Below, in pieces: positions 55,749 to 64,000 of a DNA stretch of 64,000 nt; the first letter of the stretch is position 1, and each line of letters starts with the position of its first letter. This stretch comes from Gimesia chilikensis (GTDB lineage Bacteria; Planctomycetota; Planctomycetia; Planctomycetales; Planctomycetaceae): NCBI RefSeq assembly GCF_007744075.1, contig NZ_CP036266.1, positions 5,813,748-5,877,747 of the forward strand, given 5' to 3'. The translations under genes were made by a program, and so were the position numbers. The notes beneath the pieces are model-generated. The model ran no database searches. It was not told where the DNA came from and was given only the letters and a program-made list of their open reading frames with translations.

Positions 55749-56654
55749 ATGCAGCCTCGCAGCATCCGCCCCGTCCGCCCGATGGGTTTCACCCTGATCG
55801 AACTTCTTGTCGTGATTGCCATCATTGCGATCCTGATTGCTCTACTATTGCCAGCTGTGCAGCAGGCGCGTGAAGCAGCCCGCCGCAGTACTTGTAAAAA
55901 CAATGTCAAACAGCTGGGGCTTGCCTTCCATAATTACCATGAAACACATCGCAGCCTGCCTCCCGGTTGGGTTCAACGATCTCTGTCTGCCTCCTGTCAG
56001 CCTTCAGCAACCAGTACAGGTAGCTGTCTGCCCGGTTGGGGCTGGAGCACCATGCTGCTGCCATTTCTGGACCAGGCAAACCTCTACAATGCACTGAATG
56101 TATCATCGAGCAACCTGAGTGTGACTCCCACGGATCAGACGAAAACCAAAATTCCCCTGTTCCGCTGCCCCTCCGATGTCGGCAGTGATCTGAACGCAGA
56201 TCGCGGCGGACACGCGACATCCAACTACAAAGGGATTTATGGCAGCCGGGGAACCGGATCAATTAACACCAGTCCACATAACGCCGCAGCCGGAAATGGT
56301 TCTTTCTGGTCCAACAGCAATACCAAAATTCGTGATATTACCGACGGCACGAGCAATACACTCCTGATTGGTGAAACCGCACGGGGTCGCGTAGGGGCGA
56401 ATACCTACAATGGTGGCATCTGGGTCGGTTACTATGACAACGGTAAAACAGCATCCTGCGTTTGGAAAACGGAAAACCACCCTGGTTCACTAATCAATGG
56501 TACGCTGGCGTGGGCCTTCAGCAGTCAGCACACTGGTGGGGCTCACTTCCTGCTGGCCGATGGCGGGGTTCGATTTATCAGTGAAAATATTGACGGCACA
56601 ACCTACGAAAACCTCGGAAAGATCAGTGACGGAAATGTCATTGGTGAATTCTGA
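55749..56654 (+). CDS. DUF1559 prepilin-like protein with H-X9-DG domain
   Basis: Type II/IV pseudopilin-like protein of 301 residues, one of a family greatly expanded in planctomycetes. The class III-type N-terminal signal RPMGFTLIELLVVIAIIAIL has the processing site G|FTLIE with Glu at +5, and one hydrophobic helix. Next is the conserved QQAREAARRSTCKNN segment and the DUF1559 body. The C-terminus holds the H-X9-DG motif (HTGGAHFLLADG) and ends VIGEF. The ATG at 55749 is chosen because it begins the signal; the frame is open from 55659. No pilus assembly genes are adjacent. It is probably a minor surface or secretion component; exact role unknown. Confidence 0.9.
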   Translation: MQPRSIRPVRPMGFTLIELLVVIAIIAILIALLLPAVQQAREAARRSTCKNNVKQLGLAFHNYHETHRSLPPGWVQRSLSASCQPSATSTGSCLPGWGWSTMLLPFLDQANLYNALNVSSSNLSVTPTDQTKTKIPLFRCPSDVGSDLNADRGGHATSNYKGIYGSRGTGSINTSPHNAAAGNGSFWSNSNTKIRDITDGTSNTLLIGETARGRVGANTYNGGIWVGYYDNGKTASCVWKTENHPGSLINGTLAWAFSSQHTGGAHFLLADGGVRFISENIDGTTYENLGKISDGNVIGEF

Positions 56655-56704
56655 TCTCAGTAATTGATCCAGACTGATCCTCCGGGATCACAGATTTAAA
56701 TAAC

Positions 56705-56737
56705 AGAGCCCCGATACAAAACATGTATCGGGGCTCT
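56705..56737. terminator. Bidirectional hairpin terminator
   Basis: A perfect 14-bp stem (agagccccgataca / tgtatcggggctct) with loop aaaca lies between the converging DUF1559 and hslU genes. T-tracts are short on both sides (tctcattt on +, TGTTATTT on -), so efficiency is uncertain. Confidence 0.65.
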
Positions 56738-56761
56738 ATCTCATTTCAGGATCTCGCCTGT

Positions 56762-58126
56762 TTACAGAATAAACTTACTGAGATCTTCATCTTCCACGAT
56801 CGTGTGCAGTTTCTGCTGCACATACGCGGCATCGATGACGATCTTCTTCGTCTTCAAATCTGGTGCTTCATAACTGACCTCTTCCAGTAACCGTTCCAGA
56901 ATTGTATGCAGGCGACGGGCACCGATGTTCTGAGTCGTCTGGTTGACCTGGAAAGCGATGTCCGCCAGCGCTTCCAGCCCATCCTGTTCGAACTTCACAT
57001 CGACGCCTTCTGTTTTGAGCAGTGCCTGATACTGCATGGTAATTGAACTCGACGGTTCTGTCAGAATCCGCAGAAAATCTTCTCGCGTCAGTTCCTGCAG
57101 CTCGACGCGAATCGGAAAGCGCCCCTGCAGTTCGGGCATCAGATCTGACGGCTTGGTACGGTGAAAGGCCCCCGCGGCGATAAACAGCATGTAATCTGTT
57201 TTTACGGAACCACTGCGCGTCTGCACGGTCGTTCCTTCGACGATGGGAAGCAAATCGCGCTGCACCCCCTGGCGACTGACATCACCGCTGCGATTTCCCC
57301 CTTCTTCGGAAGTACAGATCTTGTCAATTTCGTCGATAAACACAATGCCGTGCCGCTCTGCGAGATCCACCGCTTCCTCGGCAATCGCATCCTTGTCCAT
57401 CAATCCTTCCACTTCCTGTTCCAGCAGAACCTTGCGGGCCTCTTTGACCATCATCTTACGATGCTTGCTCTGCTGAGGCATGATGCGTTCAAACATGCCC
57501 TGCAGGTCGACATCCATCTGGTCCATGCCCATATTTGAAAAGACCTGCACGGGAGAGTTTTTCTGCTCCACCGAGATTTCCACTTCTTTTTCTTCCAGGG
57601 CGCCCTGGAGGAGCATTGTGCGAAACTTGTCGCGGGTGCGCTCGTAGCGTTCCTGCGAATCTTCTTCCTTAACCTCTTCGGTGGATTCACGGAAAGATGA
57701 TTCCCATTCCGGGCGGGGGATCAGGAGATCCAGCAGGCGTTCTTCGACACGAGCCTTGGCTTTATCCACCAGCTCAACCCGTTTTTTCTCACGCACCAGA
57801 TTCTTGGCAGAGTCTACCAGGTCACGAATCATGCTTTCGACATCGCGGCCGTAGTAACCAACCTCTGTGTATTTGGTCGCTTCAACTTTGATAAAAGGTG
57901 CATCAATGAGCTGAGCCAGCCGCCGGGTAATTTCCGTCTTCCCGACCCCCGTTGGTCCGATCATCACGATGTTCTTCGGGGTAATTTCCTTGCGAAGCTC
58001 ATCAGGCAACTGTTGCCAGCGCCAGCGGTTTCGCAGTGCGATTGCTACGGCGCGTTTGGCATCATCCTGACCAACAATATGTTTATCCAGTTCGGCAACA
58101 ATCTGCCGGGGCGTTAGTTCGTGCAC
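56762..58126 (-). CDS. hslU: HslU (ClpY) AAA+ unfoldase
   Basis: ATPase ring of the HslUV protease: unfolds substrates and feeds them to HslV. The N-terminus [20 protein letters not shown] and Walker [14 protein letters not shown] (about 57-69), a central I domain (about 110-230), Walker B FIDEIDKI, and the C-terminal DLSKFIL tail that docks into HslV are all present. 454 residues, normal. Start ATG at 58126 overlaps the hslV end by 13 nt, so the two are translationally coupled. Confidence 0.97.
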   Translation of the reverse strand: MHELTPRQIVAELDKHIVGQDDAKRAVAIALRNRWRWQQLPDELRKEITPKNIVMIGPTGVGKTEITRRLAQLIDAPFIKVEATKYTEVGYYGRDVESMIRDLVDSAKNLVREKKRVELVDKAKARVEERLLDLLIPRPEWESSFRESTEEVKEEDSQERYERTRDKFRTMLLQGALEEKEVEISVEQKNSPVQVFSNMGMDQMDVDLQGMFERIMPQQSKHRKMMVKEARKVLLEQEVEGLMDKDAIAEEAVDLAERHGIVFIDEIDKICTSEEGGNRSGDVSRQGVQRDLLPIVEGTTVQTRSGSVKTDYMLFIAAGAFHRTKPSDLMPELQGRFPIRVELQELTREDFLRILTEPSSSITMQYQALLKTEGVDVKFEQDGLEALADIAFQVNQTTQNIGARRLHTILERLLEEVSYEAPDLKTKKIVIDAAYVQQKLHTIVEDEDLSKFIL

Positions 58127-58674
58127 TCCAACTCCTCCACGATAATATTATTATTCGTATAGATATCGATTTCTGATGCGATACCCAACGAGTTCTTGAC
58201 GATTTCCGGGGCGGACAGATCTGAATGCCTCACCAGAGCGCGGGCAGCCGCAGTCGCGTAGTTGCCCCCCGAACCAATGCCAATCACTCCATCCGAAGGA
58301 ACAACGACATCCCCCTGCCCGGTAATCAGCAGACTGTGTTCGGTGTTAACCACAATAATCAGCGCTTCCAGCTTCCGCAGGACGCGATCAGTCCGCCAGT
58401 CACGTGCAAGCTCAGTTGCTGCGCGAGGCATATTTCCGGGATAGTCCCGGGCTTTGACTTCAAACCGTTCCAGCAGCGAAAAGGCATCTGCGGTAGACCC
58501 GGCGAACCCACACACAATCTGGCCATCCAGAATTTTGCGGATCTTGCGAGTATCACTCTTCATAACGGTATCGCCGTGCGTGACCTGTCCATCACCGCCG
58601 ATCGCCACTTTGCCGCCATGACGCACTGTCAGGATCGTTGTCGAACGCCACTTCTTTTTATCTTTGGAACTCAT
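58114..58674 (-). CDS. hslV: HslV (ClpQ) peptidase
   Basis: Threonine protease of the HslUV complex, a proteasome beta-like subunit. The N-terminal nucleophile TTILTVR begins at residue 12, after an 11-residue extension ([11 protein letters not shown]) that must be removed to expose the Thr; E. coli HslV has only Met before it. The [14 protein letters not shown] segment and the LEALIIVVN region are typical. 186 residues. No better internal start exists, so the extension seems real. It precedes hslU with a 13-nt overlap. Confidence 0.95.
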   Translation of the reverse strand: MSSKDKKKWRSTTILTVRHGGKVAIGGDGQVTHGDTVMKSDTRKIRKILDGQIVCGFAGSTADAFSLLERFEVKARDYPGNMPRAATELARDWRTDRVLRKLEALIIVVNTEHSLLITGQGDVVVPSDGVIGIGSGGNYATAAARALVRHSDLSAPEIVKNSLGIASEIDIYTNNNIIVEELECTN

Positions 58675-58975
58675 AACTGCTGTTTCTTAATAAGATTCTG
58701 ATAGAAGAACTCTGATCACGTTAGCGGGTAGACACCATAGAACAGAGACGACAGACATGCAAGCATCCGGTATCTGAATCATAGTCCCCCGGGTTTGCGT
58801 TTTTCAATCGCAGCCGGAATACATGCGCGGTGTTTTATCTTAGACTCAACGCTGAGATCATCGTCAGGGATCACTGAGACAGGGAAAATAGCCTCGATTG
58901 CGCAGGAAAACAGCCCTGACTCACATGGAGCAGGGCTGTTCTGTCGATTCAGTGATGATCAGACGAACTGGACAC
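58675..58975. other. Intergenic region, hslV / DUF1501
   Basis: 301 nt with no gene. It includes the terminator of the DUF1549/DUF1501 operon (58909-58940) and presumably the hslVU promoter, which was not recognised. Confidence 0.4.
58909..58940 (-). terminator. Terminator after the second DUF1501 gene
   Basis: A perfect 10-bp stem (aacagccctg / cagggctgtt), about 36 nt after the DUF1501 stop; on the minus strand it is followed by TTTTCC. Confidence 0.65.
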
Positions 58976-60397
58976 TTAAGCCAGTACACCATGAGCCACG
59001 TGACCGGCCACATCGGTCAGGCGGAAATCGCGACCGGCATATCGATAGGTCAGCTTTTCATGGTCCATGCCCAGAATGTGTAGCAGTGTGGCATGGAAAT
59101 CGTGAATATGCATTTTATCTTTGGTGGCGTAATAGCCGAATTCATCGGTCGCCCCATACTGGAAGCCGGACTTCACGCCGCCTCCTGCCATCCACATTGT
59201 GAACCCTTCGGGATTATGATCGCGACCATTCTTACCTTGAGCAGTAGGAGTCCGGCCGAATTCACCACCCCAGACCACGAGCGTATCTTTGAGCAGACCA
59301 CGCTGTTTCAGGTCTTTCAAGAGAGCGGCGATCGGCTGGTCGACCTCTTTCGCATTTTTGGTATGCCCTTCAAACAGGTTGCTGTGCTGATCCCACTGGA
59401 CCTTCTGATCACTGTGAGAAACCTGAATGAAACGTACGCCACGTTCTGCGAAACGACGGGCCATCAGACACTGGCGTCCGAAGTCCGCGGTCTCTTTCTG
59501 ATCCAGTCCATACATTTTCTGAGTGGCTTCCGATTCATCTGAAATGTCCTGCACTTCGGGTACTTCTTCCTGCATGCGGAAGGCAAGTTCAAAGCTGCCA
59601 ATGCGGGCATCGAGTACCTGGTTCGGACCGGCTTCATCCTGGTGCATCCGGTTCAGTTCATTCATGAACTCGACCTGCTTCCGCTGTACTTTACGGGAGA
59701 GGAAGTTGTTCTTGATATATTCGATCTGAGCGTTTTCCGCAGCGATCGCAGCGTTCCCCAACGGAGTTCCCTGGTACGGGGCTGGCAGAAACGCAGAGCT
59801 CCAGTTTTTGACGCCACCATGGGCCAGAGTCGGACAGATGGTAATGAAGCCGGGCAGATTCTGATTTTCCGTGCCCAGGCCGTAAGTCACCCATGAGCCC
59901 ATACTCGGACGCACAAATGCGTCACTCCCCGTATGCAGTTTCAACAGGGCGCCACCGTGGGCTGCATTAGTGCCGTAGACAGAATTCAGGATACATAAAT
60001 CATCCACACACTCAGCGACATGAGGAAACAGTTCACTGACATGAATTCCGCTCTCACCATACTGCTTGAATTTCCAGGGCGACTTCAACAGATTGCCGGT
60101 CGGTGCAAACTGTACCCGGGGCTTATCGAAAGGCAGCGGCTTGCCATCATACTTCTGTAACTGAGGCTTGTAATCGAACGTGTCCATGTGAGAAGGTCCG
60201 CCCTTCATGAACAGGAAGATTACCCGCTTGGCACGCGGCGTAAAATGTGGTTGCCGGGGCGCAAGAGGATCTTTCGATGAGGCAGCCGCTTTTGACTCTT
60301 CATTCAACATGGAGAGCAGCGCCAGATTGCCGAAACCAATTGCTGATTTCTTTAACAGATCCCTACGGGAGAACAGTGATTGAGGCAGGATACTCAT
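58976..60397 (-). CDS. DUF1501 protein (second copy), exported
   Basis: 473-residue DUF1501 family member. The N-terminal Tat-like signal reads FSRRDLLKKSAIGFGNLALLS. Landmarks include FLFMKGGPSHMDTFDYKP (about 60-78) and VVWGGEFGRTPTAQG (about 375-390), followed by GRDHNPEGFTMWMAGGG with a His-rich HIHDFHATLLHILG segment near the end. It follows the DUF1549/DUF1553 gene by 57 nt and is the normal second member of this pair. Related to the sulfatase/alkaline phosphatase fold; enzymatic function not established. It is longer by 47 residues than the copy at 3935-5215. Confidence 0.92.
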   Translation of the reverse strand: MSILPQSLFSRRDLLKKSAIGFGNLALLSMLNEESKAAASSKDPLAPRQPHFTPRAKRVIFLFMKGGPSHMDTFDYKPQLQKYDGKPLPFDKPRVQFAPTGNLLKSPWKFKQYGESGIHVSELFPHVAECVDDLCILNSVYGTNAAHGGALLKLHTGSDAFVRPSMGSWVTYGLGTENQNLPGFITICPTLAHGGVKNWSSAFLPAPYQGTPLGNAAIAAENAQIEYIKNNFLSRKVQRKQVEFMNELNRMHQDEAGPNQVLDARIGSFELAFRMQEEVPEVQDISDESEATQKMYGLDQKETADFGRQCLMARRFAERGVRFIQVSHSDQKVQWDQHSNLFEGHTKNAKEVDQPIAALLKDLKQRGLLKDTLVVWGGEFGRTPTAQGKNGRDHNPEGFTMWMAGGGVKSGFQYGATDEFGYYATKDKMHIHDFHATLLHILGMDHEKLTYRYAGRDFRLTDVAGHVAHGVLA

Positions 60398-60454
60398 GGC
60401 AGGTCTCGATAATTTATATGAATAATGGATACAGGTAGTGGCTCGCAGCAGTTT

Positions 60455-62956
60455 CTATCGCAGATAGATGAACTCACTGGAAGCCAGAAATGACTGACAG
60501 AGCACCTGCCAGGCACGCGTGATCCGTTGTTCCGAAGATTTCGTTTCCGCCTGCAGTTCCTGTTCAATATCGTCCAGGAAATGCAGAGATTTATTGATTT
60601 CCATTTCCGTTGGTTGACGTCCATATGTCTTGAGGAACAGTTTCTGGATCTTCTGTTCCGGAGACAACGCGGTTTCATGCTGAATCTGTTCTGCCATCCG
60701 ATGGGATGCATTTTCGATCAGATGACTGTTAAGCATGAATAGTGCCTGGGGAGCCACTGTCGTCGACGCCCGGTTCCCGTTGAGCACACTGGCATCCGCA
60801 TAGTCAAAGAGCATGAACATGCCAAACAGGTGATTACGGATGACAGGCAGATAGAGTGAACGACGGTTGAAATCGTATGTCACGCCATCTTTGGATTCGT
60901 GATTGAAGACGAACGCACGGTTGTCAACGTTCATCAATGATCCGCCCATGGTCAGGTCCAGTCCATCACTGACAGCCAGGATAGCATCGCGAATCGATTC
61001 TGCTTCCAGACGGCGAATGTCGGCATGCCACATCAGTTGGTTATCGGGATCGATCGCTGCCGCTTTCGCATTCCATTCGCTGCTCATCTGCCAGGTATTC
61101 GACAACAGAATTATGCGGTGCAGCTCTTTGAGCGACCAGCCCTCTTCCATTAACGTTGCCGCCATCCAGTCCAACAGACTCTGATTGGTAGGCTTGGCGC
61201 CCAGTTTTCCGAAGTTATCGGTGGTCGCAACAATTCCCTTCCCAAAGTGCCAGCGCCAGACCCGGTTCGCAATCACACGCGAGGTTAATGGATGTTCGGG
61301 GTTACCCAGCCACTCAGCGAACTTAAGACGACCACTCTGTTCTTTGGGGAATGGAGTTTTGGGTTCGGGAGTCAATACGACAGGCACGTGCCGGGGGACG
61401 GTTTCTCCCAGTGTCAGATGACTGCCGCGAATGTGAATCGGTACGTCCGTGGTTTCGCGCTCTGCGGCCCCCAGGGCCGTGGGGATTTCAGGGCGCGTCT
61501 TCTTGAGTTTCGCAACTTCGGCTCTAAGTGTTTTCAACTCGGCCTGTGCTGCTTTGGTATAAGCTTCTTCCGGCTTCTTGGGGAGCTGATAGTCTTTTCC
61601 TCCCTCTTTCTGCAACCGTTCATTTTCCGCTTTGACCAGTGCAGCAATTTTTGCTTCTTCGCCTTTGATTTTCTCATCCCAGCGGGCCTGTTCCTGTTTC
61701 TGCTCAGGAGTGGCCAACGGATTTTCGTACCAGCGAGCAACTTTATTATAGTGCTCCATGATCTTGGTACTTTTAAGAATACCAGCCAGACCATAATAAT
61801 CGTGAGCCGAGATGGGATCAAACTTATGATCGTGGCAGCGGGCACAGCCCAGTGTCAGCCCCATCATCGAAACGCCGATCGTGTTAATCTGCTCGTCGAT
61901 GATATCCATCTCCATCTTGGTGGCATCCACTTCCGCCAGAACCTTAGGGCCCAGCGAAAGAAAGCCGGTTGCAATCAGTCGTTCATTCCGCTGTGCAACA
62001 CTCTCTGCCGGCTCCATCAGGTCGCCAGCCAGTTGTTCTTTAATGAAGACGTCGTAAGGTTTGTCTTTATTGAACGCATTGACAACATAATCCCGATACT
62101 TCCAGGCGGTACCGTAGGCAATATTTTCATCGAGACCATTGGAGTCTGCATAGCGGGCGACGTCGAGCCAGTGCCGTCCCCAGTGCTCACCGTAATGCGG
62201 CGAAGCAAGCAGACGATCGACAACTTTCTCAAAGGCATTTGGTGAAGTATCGTTGAGGAAGTTTTCGACTTCTTCCTGCGTCGGAGGCAGACCGGTCAGA
62301 TCAAAGGTCGTCCGGCGAATGAGTGTCCGTTTATCGGCAGGTGAGGCAGGCTGCAGCCCTGCTTCTTCCAGCTTGTGTAATACAAACTGATCGATGGGAT
62401 TTTTGACCCATGCTTTATTTTTGACTTCGGGCAGTGCCGGTTTACGTACGGGCTGGAAAGACCAGAATTCACGTTCCTTCTCCAGGTCATACTTACCCTT
62501 GTCGCTGGCAGCGCGGAGTTTACTTAAGTCTGCGTTCGGATAAGGTGCCCCCATTTTGACCCAGTCACTCAGGTCTTTGATTTCCTGCTTACTCAGCTTC
62601 TCATCGGGGGGCATCTGCAGGTCATTCGACTGGTAATTGACAGCCGTGATCAGCAGGCTCTGTTCCGGCTTTCCGGGCACGATCAGCGAACCAGCTTTGC
62701 CCCCTTTGGCGATCCCGTCAAAGGTATCGACACGCAGATCTGATTCCTGGGCATCCTCTCCGTGACAGTCATAGCAATGCTTAATCAGCAGAGGACGGAT
62801 TTTCGATTCGAAGAACTGAATCTGTTCCTGACTCGGTTTCTGTTCGGCTGCGTTGACGGGAGAAAGCGTCAGCAGGCAGACCAGAGCGAACAGCCCGGTA
62901 GAACACTGTGTTACGAAAGAAAAGAAACAATCTCGTAAACTCGCAGGCATCTTCAT
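60455..62956 (-). CDS. Planctomycete cytochrome c / DUF1549 / DUF1553 protein
   Basis: 833-residue secreted protein with three family domains: an N-terminal planctomycete cytochrome c domain (PSCyt1) with C61-YD-C64-H65; DUF1549 (about 150-360); and DUF1553 (about 540-800) with RVIANRVWRWHFGKGIV and TTVAPQALFMLN. A second CARCH motif lies at 371-375 (GCARCHDHKFDP), followed by a coiled-coil linker. The signal peptide (about 1-37) implies periplasmic location, and two possible c-type hemes suggest a redox role; heme binding is inferred only from motif. It heads the two-gene operon with DUF1501. No EF-hands are present, unlike the copy at 2028-3872. Confidence 0.93.
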   Translation of the reverse strand: MKMPASLRDCFFSFVTQCSTGLFALVCLLTLSPVNAAEQKPSQEQIQFFESKIRPLLIKHCYDCHGEDAQESDLRVDTFDGIAKGGKAGSLIVPGKPEQSLLITAVNYQSNDLQMPPDEKLSKQEIKDLSDWVKMGAPYPNADLSKLRAASDKGKYDLEKEREFWSFQPVRKPALPEVKNKAWVKNPIDQFVLHKLEEAGLQPASPADKRTLIRRTTFDLTGLPPTQEEVENFLNDTSPNAFEKVVDRLLASPHYGEHWGRHWLDVARYADSNGLDENIAYGTAWKYRDYVVNAFNKDKPYDVFIKEQLAGDLMEPAESVAQRNERLIATGFLSLGPKVLAEVDATKMEMDIIDEQINTIGVSMMGLTLGCARCHDHKFDPISAHDYYGLAGILKSTKIMEHYNKVARWYENPLATPEQKQEQARWDEKIKGEEAKIAALVKAENERLQKEGGKDYQLPKKPEEAYTKAAQAELKTLRAEVAKLKKTRPEIPTALGAAERETTDVPIHIRGSHLTLGETVPRHVPVVLTPEPKTPFPKEQSGRLKFAEWLGNPEHPLTSRVIANRVWRWHFGKGIVATTDNFGKLGAKPTNQSLLDWMAATLMEEGWSLKELHRIILLSNTWQMSSEWNAKAAAIDPDNQLMWHADIRRLEAESIRDAILAVSDGLDLTMGGSLMNVDNRAFVFNHESKDGVTYDFNRRSLYLPVIRNHLFGMFMLFDYADASVLNGNRASTTVAPQALFMLNSHLIENASHRMAEQIQHETALSPEQKIQKLFLKTYGRQPTEMEINKSLHFLDDIEQELQAETKSSEQRITRAWQVLCQSFLASSEFIYLR

Positions 62957-63176
62957 CGTTTTTCCCGGTAGTTTTCAGGTAGGAACCACAGTCTGACGTC
63001 GAGGAGCGCTAGCTTCTCACTCGGACACGGTGTGGTCTGGAGTGAAGGTAAGATTTTTTGATGATTGAGCTTATGCTTACCTTCATTATATTCCATCTCG
63101 GTTAAAAATCAGCAAAAATACATGGATGTCGTCGAATTCCAGTCGATTTTCTGCCACTGAAATGTGGCTAAATCGC

Positions 63177-64000
63177 CTAATTTCCGACAAAACTCTTGGA
63201 TGACGCGTGGTGCAATTCCTTGAGGAAGAGCTCCACATCGTCCATTGTATTGTATCCATGCAGGGCCACACGGATTCGACCGGCGTGGTACATGGGGTGA
63301 ATCTCTTTACTGTGCAGGTGCTTATAAATCCGCTCTGCTTCCGGGTGCCGGAAAGCGATGATTCCCGCCAGATCTTCTGTCTGTTGGGGCGAAATCAACT
63401 CGACACTTGATTCTTTCAGGCCGGCAAGACAGGCTTCCACCAGAGGTGCCGTCGCCTTCTCGATCTTTTCGACCCCGGTTTCTGTGATGTACTGTAAGGC
63501 TGCTCGGATCGCATAAACAGCTGGATAGTTGGGCATCCCCACCGTAAAACTGGCCGCCCCTGGCAGACTTTCCGCTTTTTCGAAACGCTGATCTCCAAAA
63601 GCGTCTTTCAGATTGAACCAGCCCCCGGCAGGAACGGTCCAATCGCTGGCTTTCTTCGATGGCACACCGACCAGTCCACCTCCATGTGAAGCCAGAATCC
63701 ACTTGTGAGTGCTGCTGATCACCAGATCGATGTCTTCCAGATCCAATGGGATGCGGCCCAATGCCTGGGTTACATCTAACGCGATCAACGCTGAGGAGTG
63801 CTGACGAATCGTCTGAATCACTTCTTTGAGCGGAATCATGAACCCGTTGAAAAAGCTGACCAGGGAAATACTGACCATGCGGGTTTTATCACTGAGCAGG
63901 GATTGCAAGTCTTCCAGACGTAGTTCCCAGTCGCGGGCTTCCCAGATTTTGACCGTAGCAGGACAGCTCTGCTGCAACCCGAAAGTGTAGCTGGCGGGGA
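63177..64000 (-). CDS. Class V aminotransferase (partial, N-terminus outside window)
   Basis: The frame is open through the right edge (reading PASYTFGLQQSCPAT inward), so the gene continues beyond 64000. PLP-enzyme of fold type I, class V (cysteine desulfurase/selenocysteine lyase/isopenicillin N epimerase-like). The cofactor Lys is in SSTHKWILASHGGG, with the Asp of ALDVTQALGRIPLD about 25 residues before it. The C-terminal small domain has GRIRVALHGYNTMDDVELFL. No C-terminal catalytic-Cys loop typical of IscS/SufS is seen, so a general class V aminotransferase or epimerase-like role is more likely. It is divergent from nothing visible here; its other neighbour is the DUF1549 gene. Confidence 0.85.
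   Translation of the reverse strand, partial: PASYTFGLQQSCPATVKIWEARDWELRLEDLQSLLSDKTRMVSISLVSFFNGFMIPLKEVIQTIRQHSSALIALDVTQALGRIPLDLEDIDLVISSTHKWILASHGGGLVGVPSKKASDWTVPAGGWFNLKDAFGDQRFEKAESLPGAASFTVGMPNYPAVYAIRAALQYITETGVEKIEKATAPLVEACLAGLKESSVELISPQQTEDLAGIIAFRHPEAERIYKHLHSKEIHPMYHAGRIRVALHGYNTMDDVELFLKELHHASSKSFVGN

Noticed and set aside
1-64000. tRNA, rRNA, tmRNA, RNase P RNA, transposons, prophage
   Set aside because: No characteristic sequence, inverted terminal repeats, transposase or integrase motif was recognised by eye; small RNA genes could still be missed without a covariance search.

Overview
The window looks like a chromosomal segment of a planctomycete, most likely of the Gimesia/Rubinisphaera type (family Planctomycetaceae). 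This is inferred from its gene families, not from a marker gene. It has two DUF1549/DUF1553 + DUF1501 gene pairs, a DUF1598 protein, a DUF1559 prepilin-like protein with an H-X9-DG tail, two giant secreted proteins with the N-terminal LEDRTLLS motif, a one-gene sulfatase, and a DUF6807/amidohydrolase cluster. No rRNA, tRNA, CRISPR array, insertion sequence or prophage was recognised.

Layout, left to right. 0-5.2 kb: 5' end of a secreted protein, a GntP-type permease with an extra domain, and the first DUF1549/DUF1553-DUF1501 pair, whose first member carries two EF-hands. 5.2-10.4 kb: glycogen/alpha-glucan block on the minus strand (GlgA, a GalT-type nucleotidylyltransferase, a GH57 enzyme); GlgC lies separately at 25-26.5 kb. 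10.7-17.1 kb: a histidine kinase and an NtrC-like regulator lacking the GAFTGA loop, facing a Wzc-type tyrosine autokinase and an NDP-sugar epimerase (exopolysaccharide). 17.5-21.1 kb: RlmB, a kinase with a c-type heme motif in its sensor domain, and MutM. 21.3-24.7 kb: DUF1598 protein and a sulfatase sharing a terminator. 24.7-25.2 kb: an unusually structured intergenic region. 26.5-32.2 kb: methyltransferase, secreted hydrolase and a 1057-residue GT2-GT4 fusion, then about 1 kb without a convincing gene.

33-40.7 kb: secreted amidohydrolase, membrane-anchored DUF11 protein, PhoD-like phosphatase, DUF6807 protein and two overlapping amidohydrolases, the second lacking the usual metal ligands. 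40.7-53.3 kb: a SecA-like ATPase without most of the C-terminal domains, divergent from two giant LEDRTLLS proteins (1541 and 1654 aa). Both contain a metzincin-like HExxHxxGxxH motif; one also has a cyclophilin domain and the other has GEVED, NHL-type and RTX-like repeats. 53.4-58.7 kb: housekeeping (zinc-ribbon protein, Maf, dihydrouridine synthase, HslVU) and the DUF1559 gene. 59-64 kb: a second DUF1549/DUF1553-DUF1501 pair, this one with an N-terminal cytochrome c domain, and a class V aminotransferase cut by the window edge.

The strongest leads are the shortened SecA next to the giant surface proteins, the GAFTGA-less enhancer-binding protein, the cyclophilin/metzincin fusion, the degenerate amidohydrolase paired with an intact one, and the structured region at 24.96-25.22 kb. 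Functions come from motif reading and family knowledge; no database search was possible.
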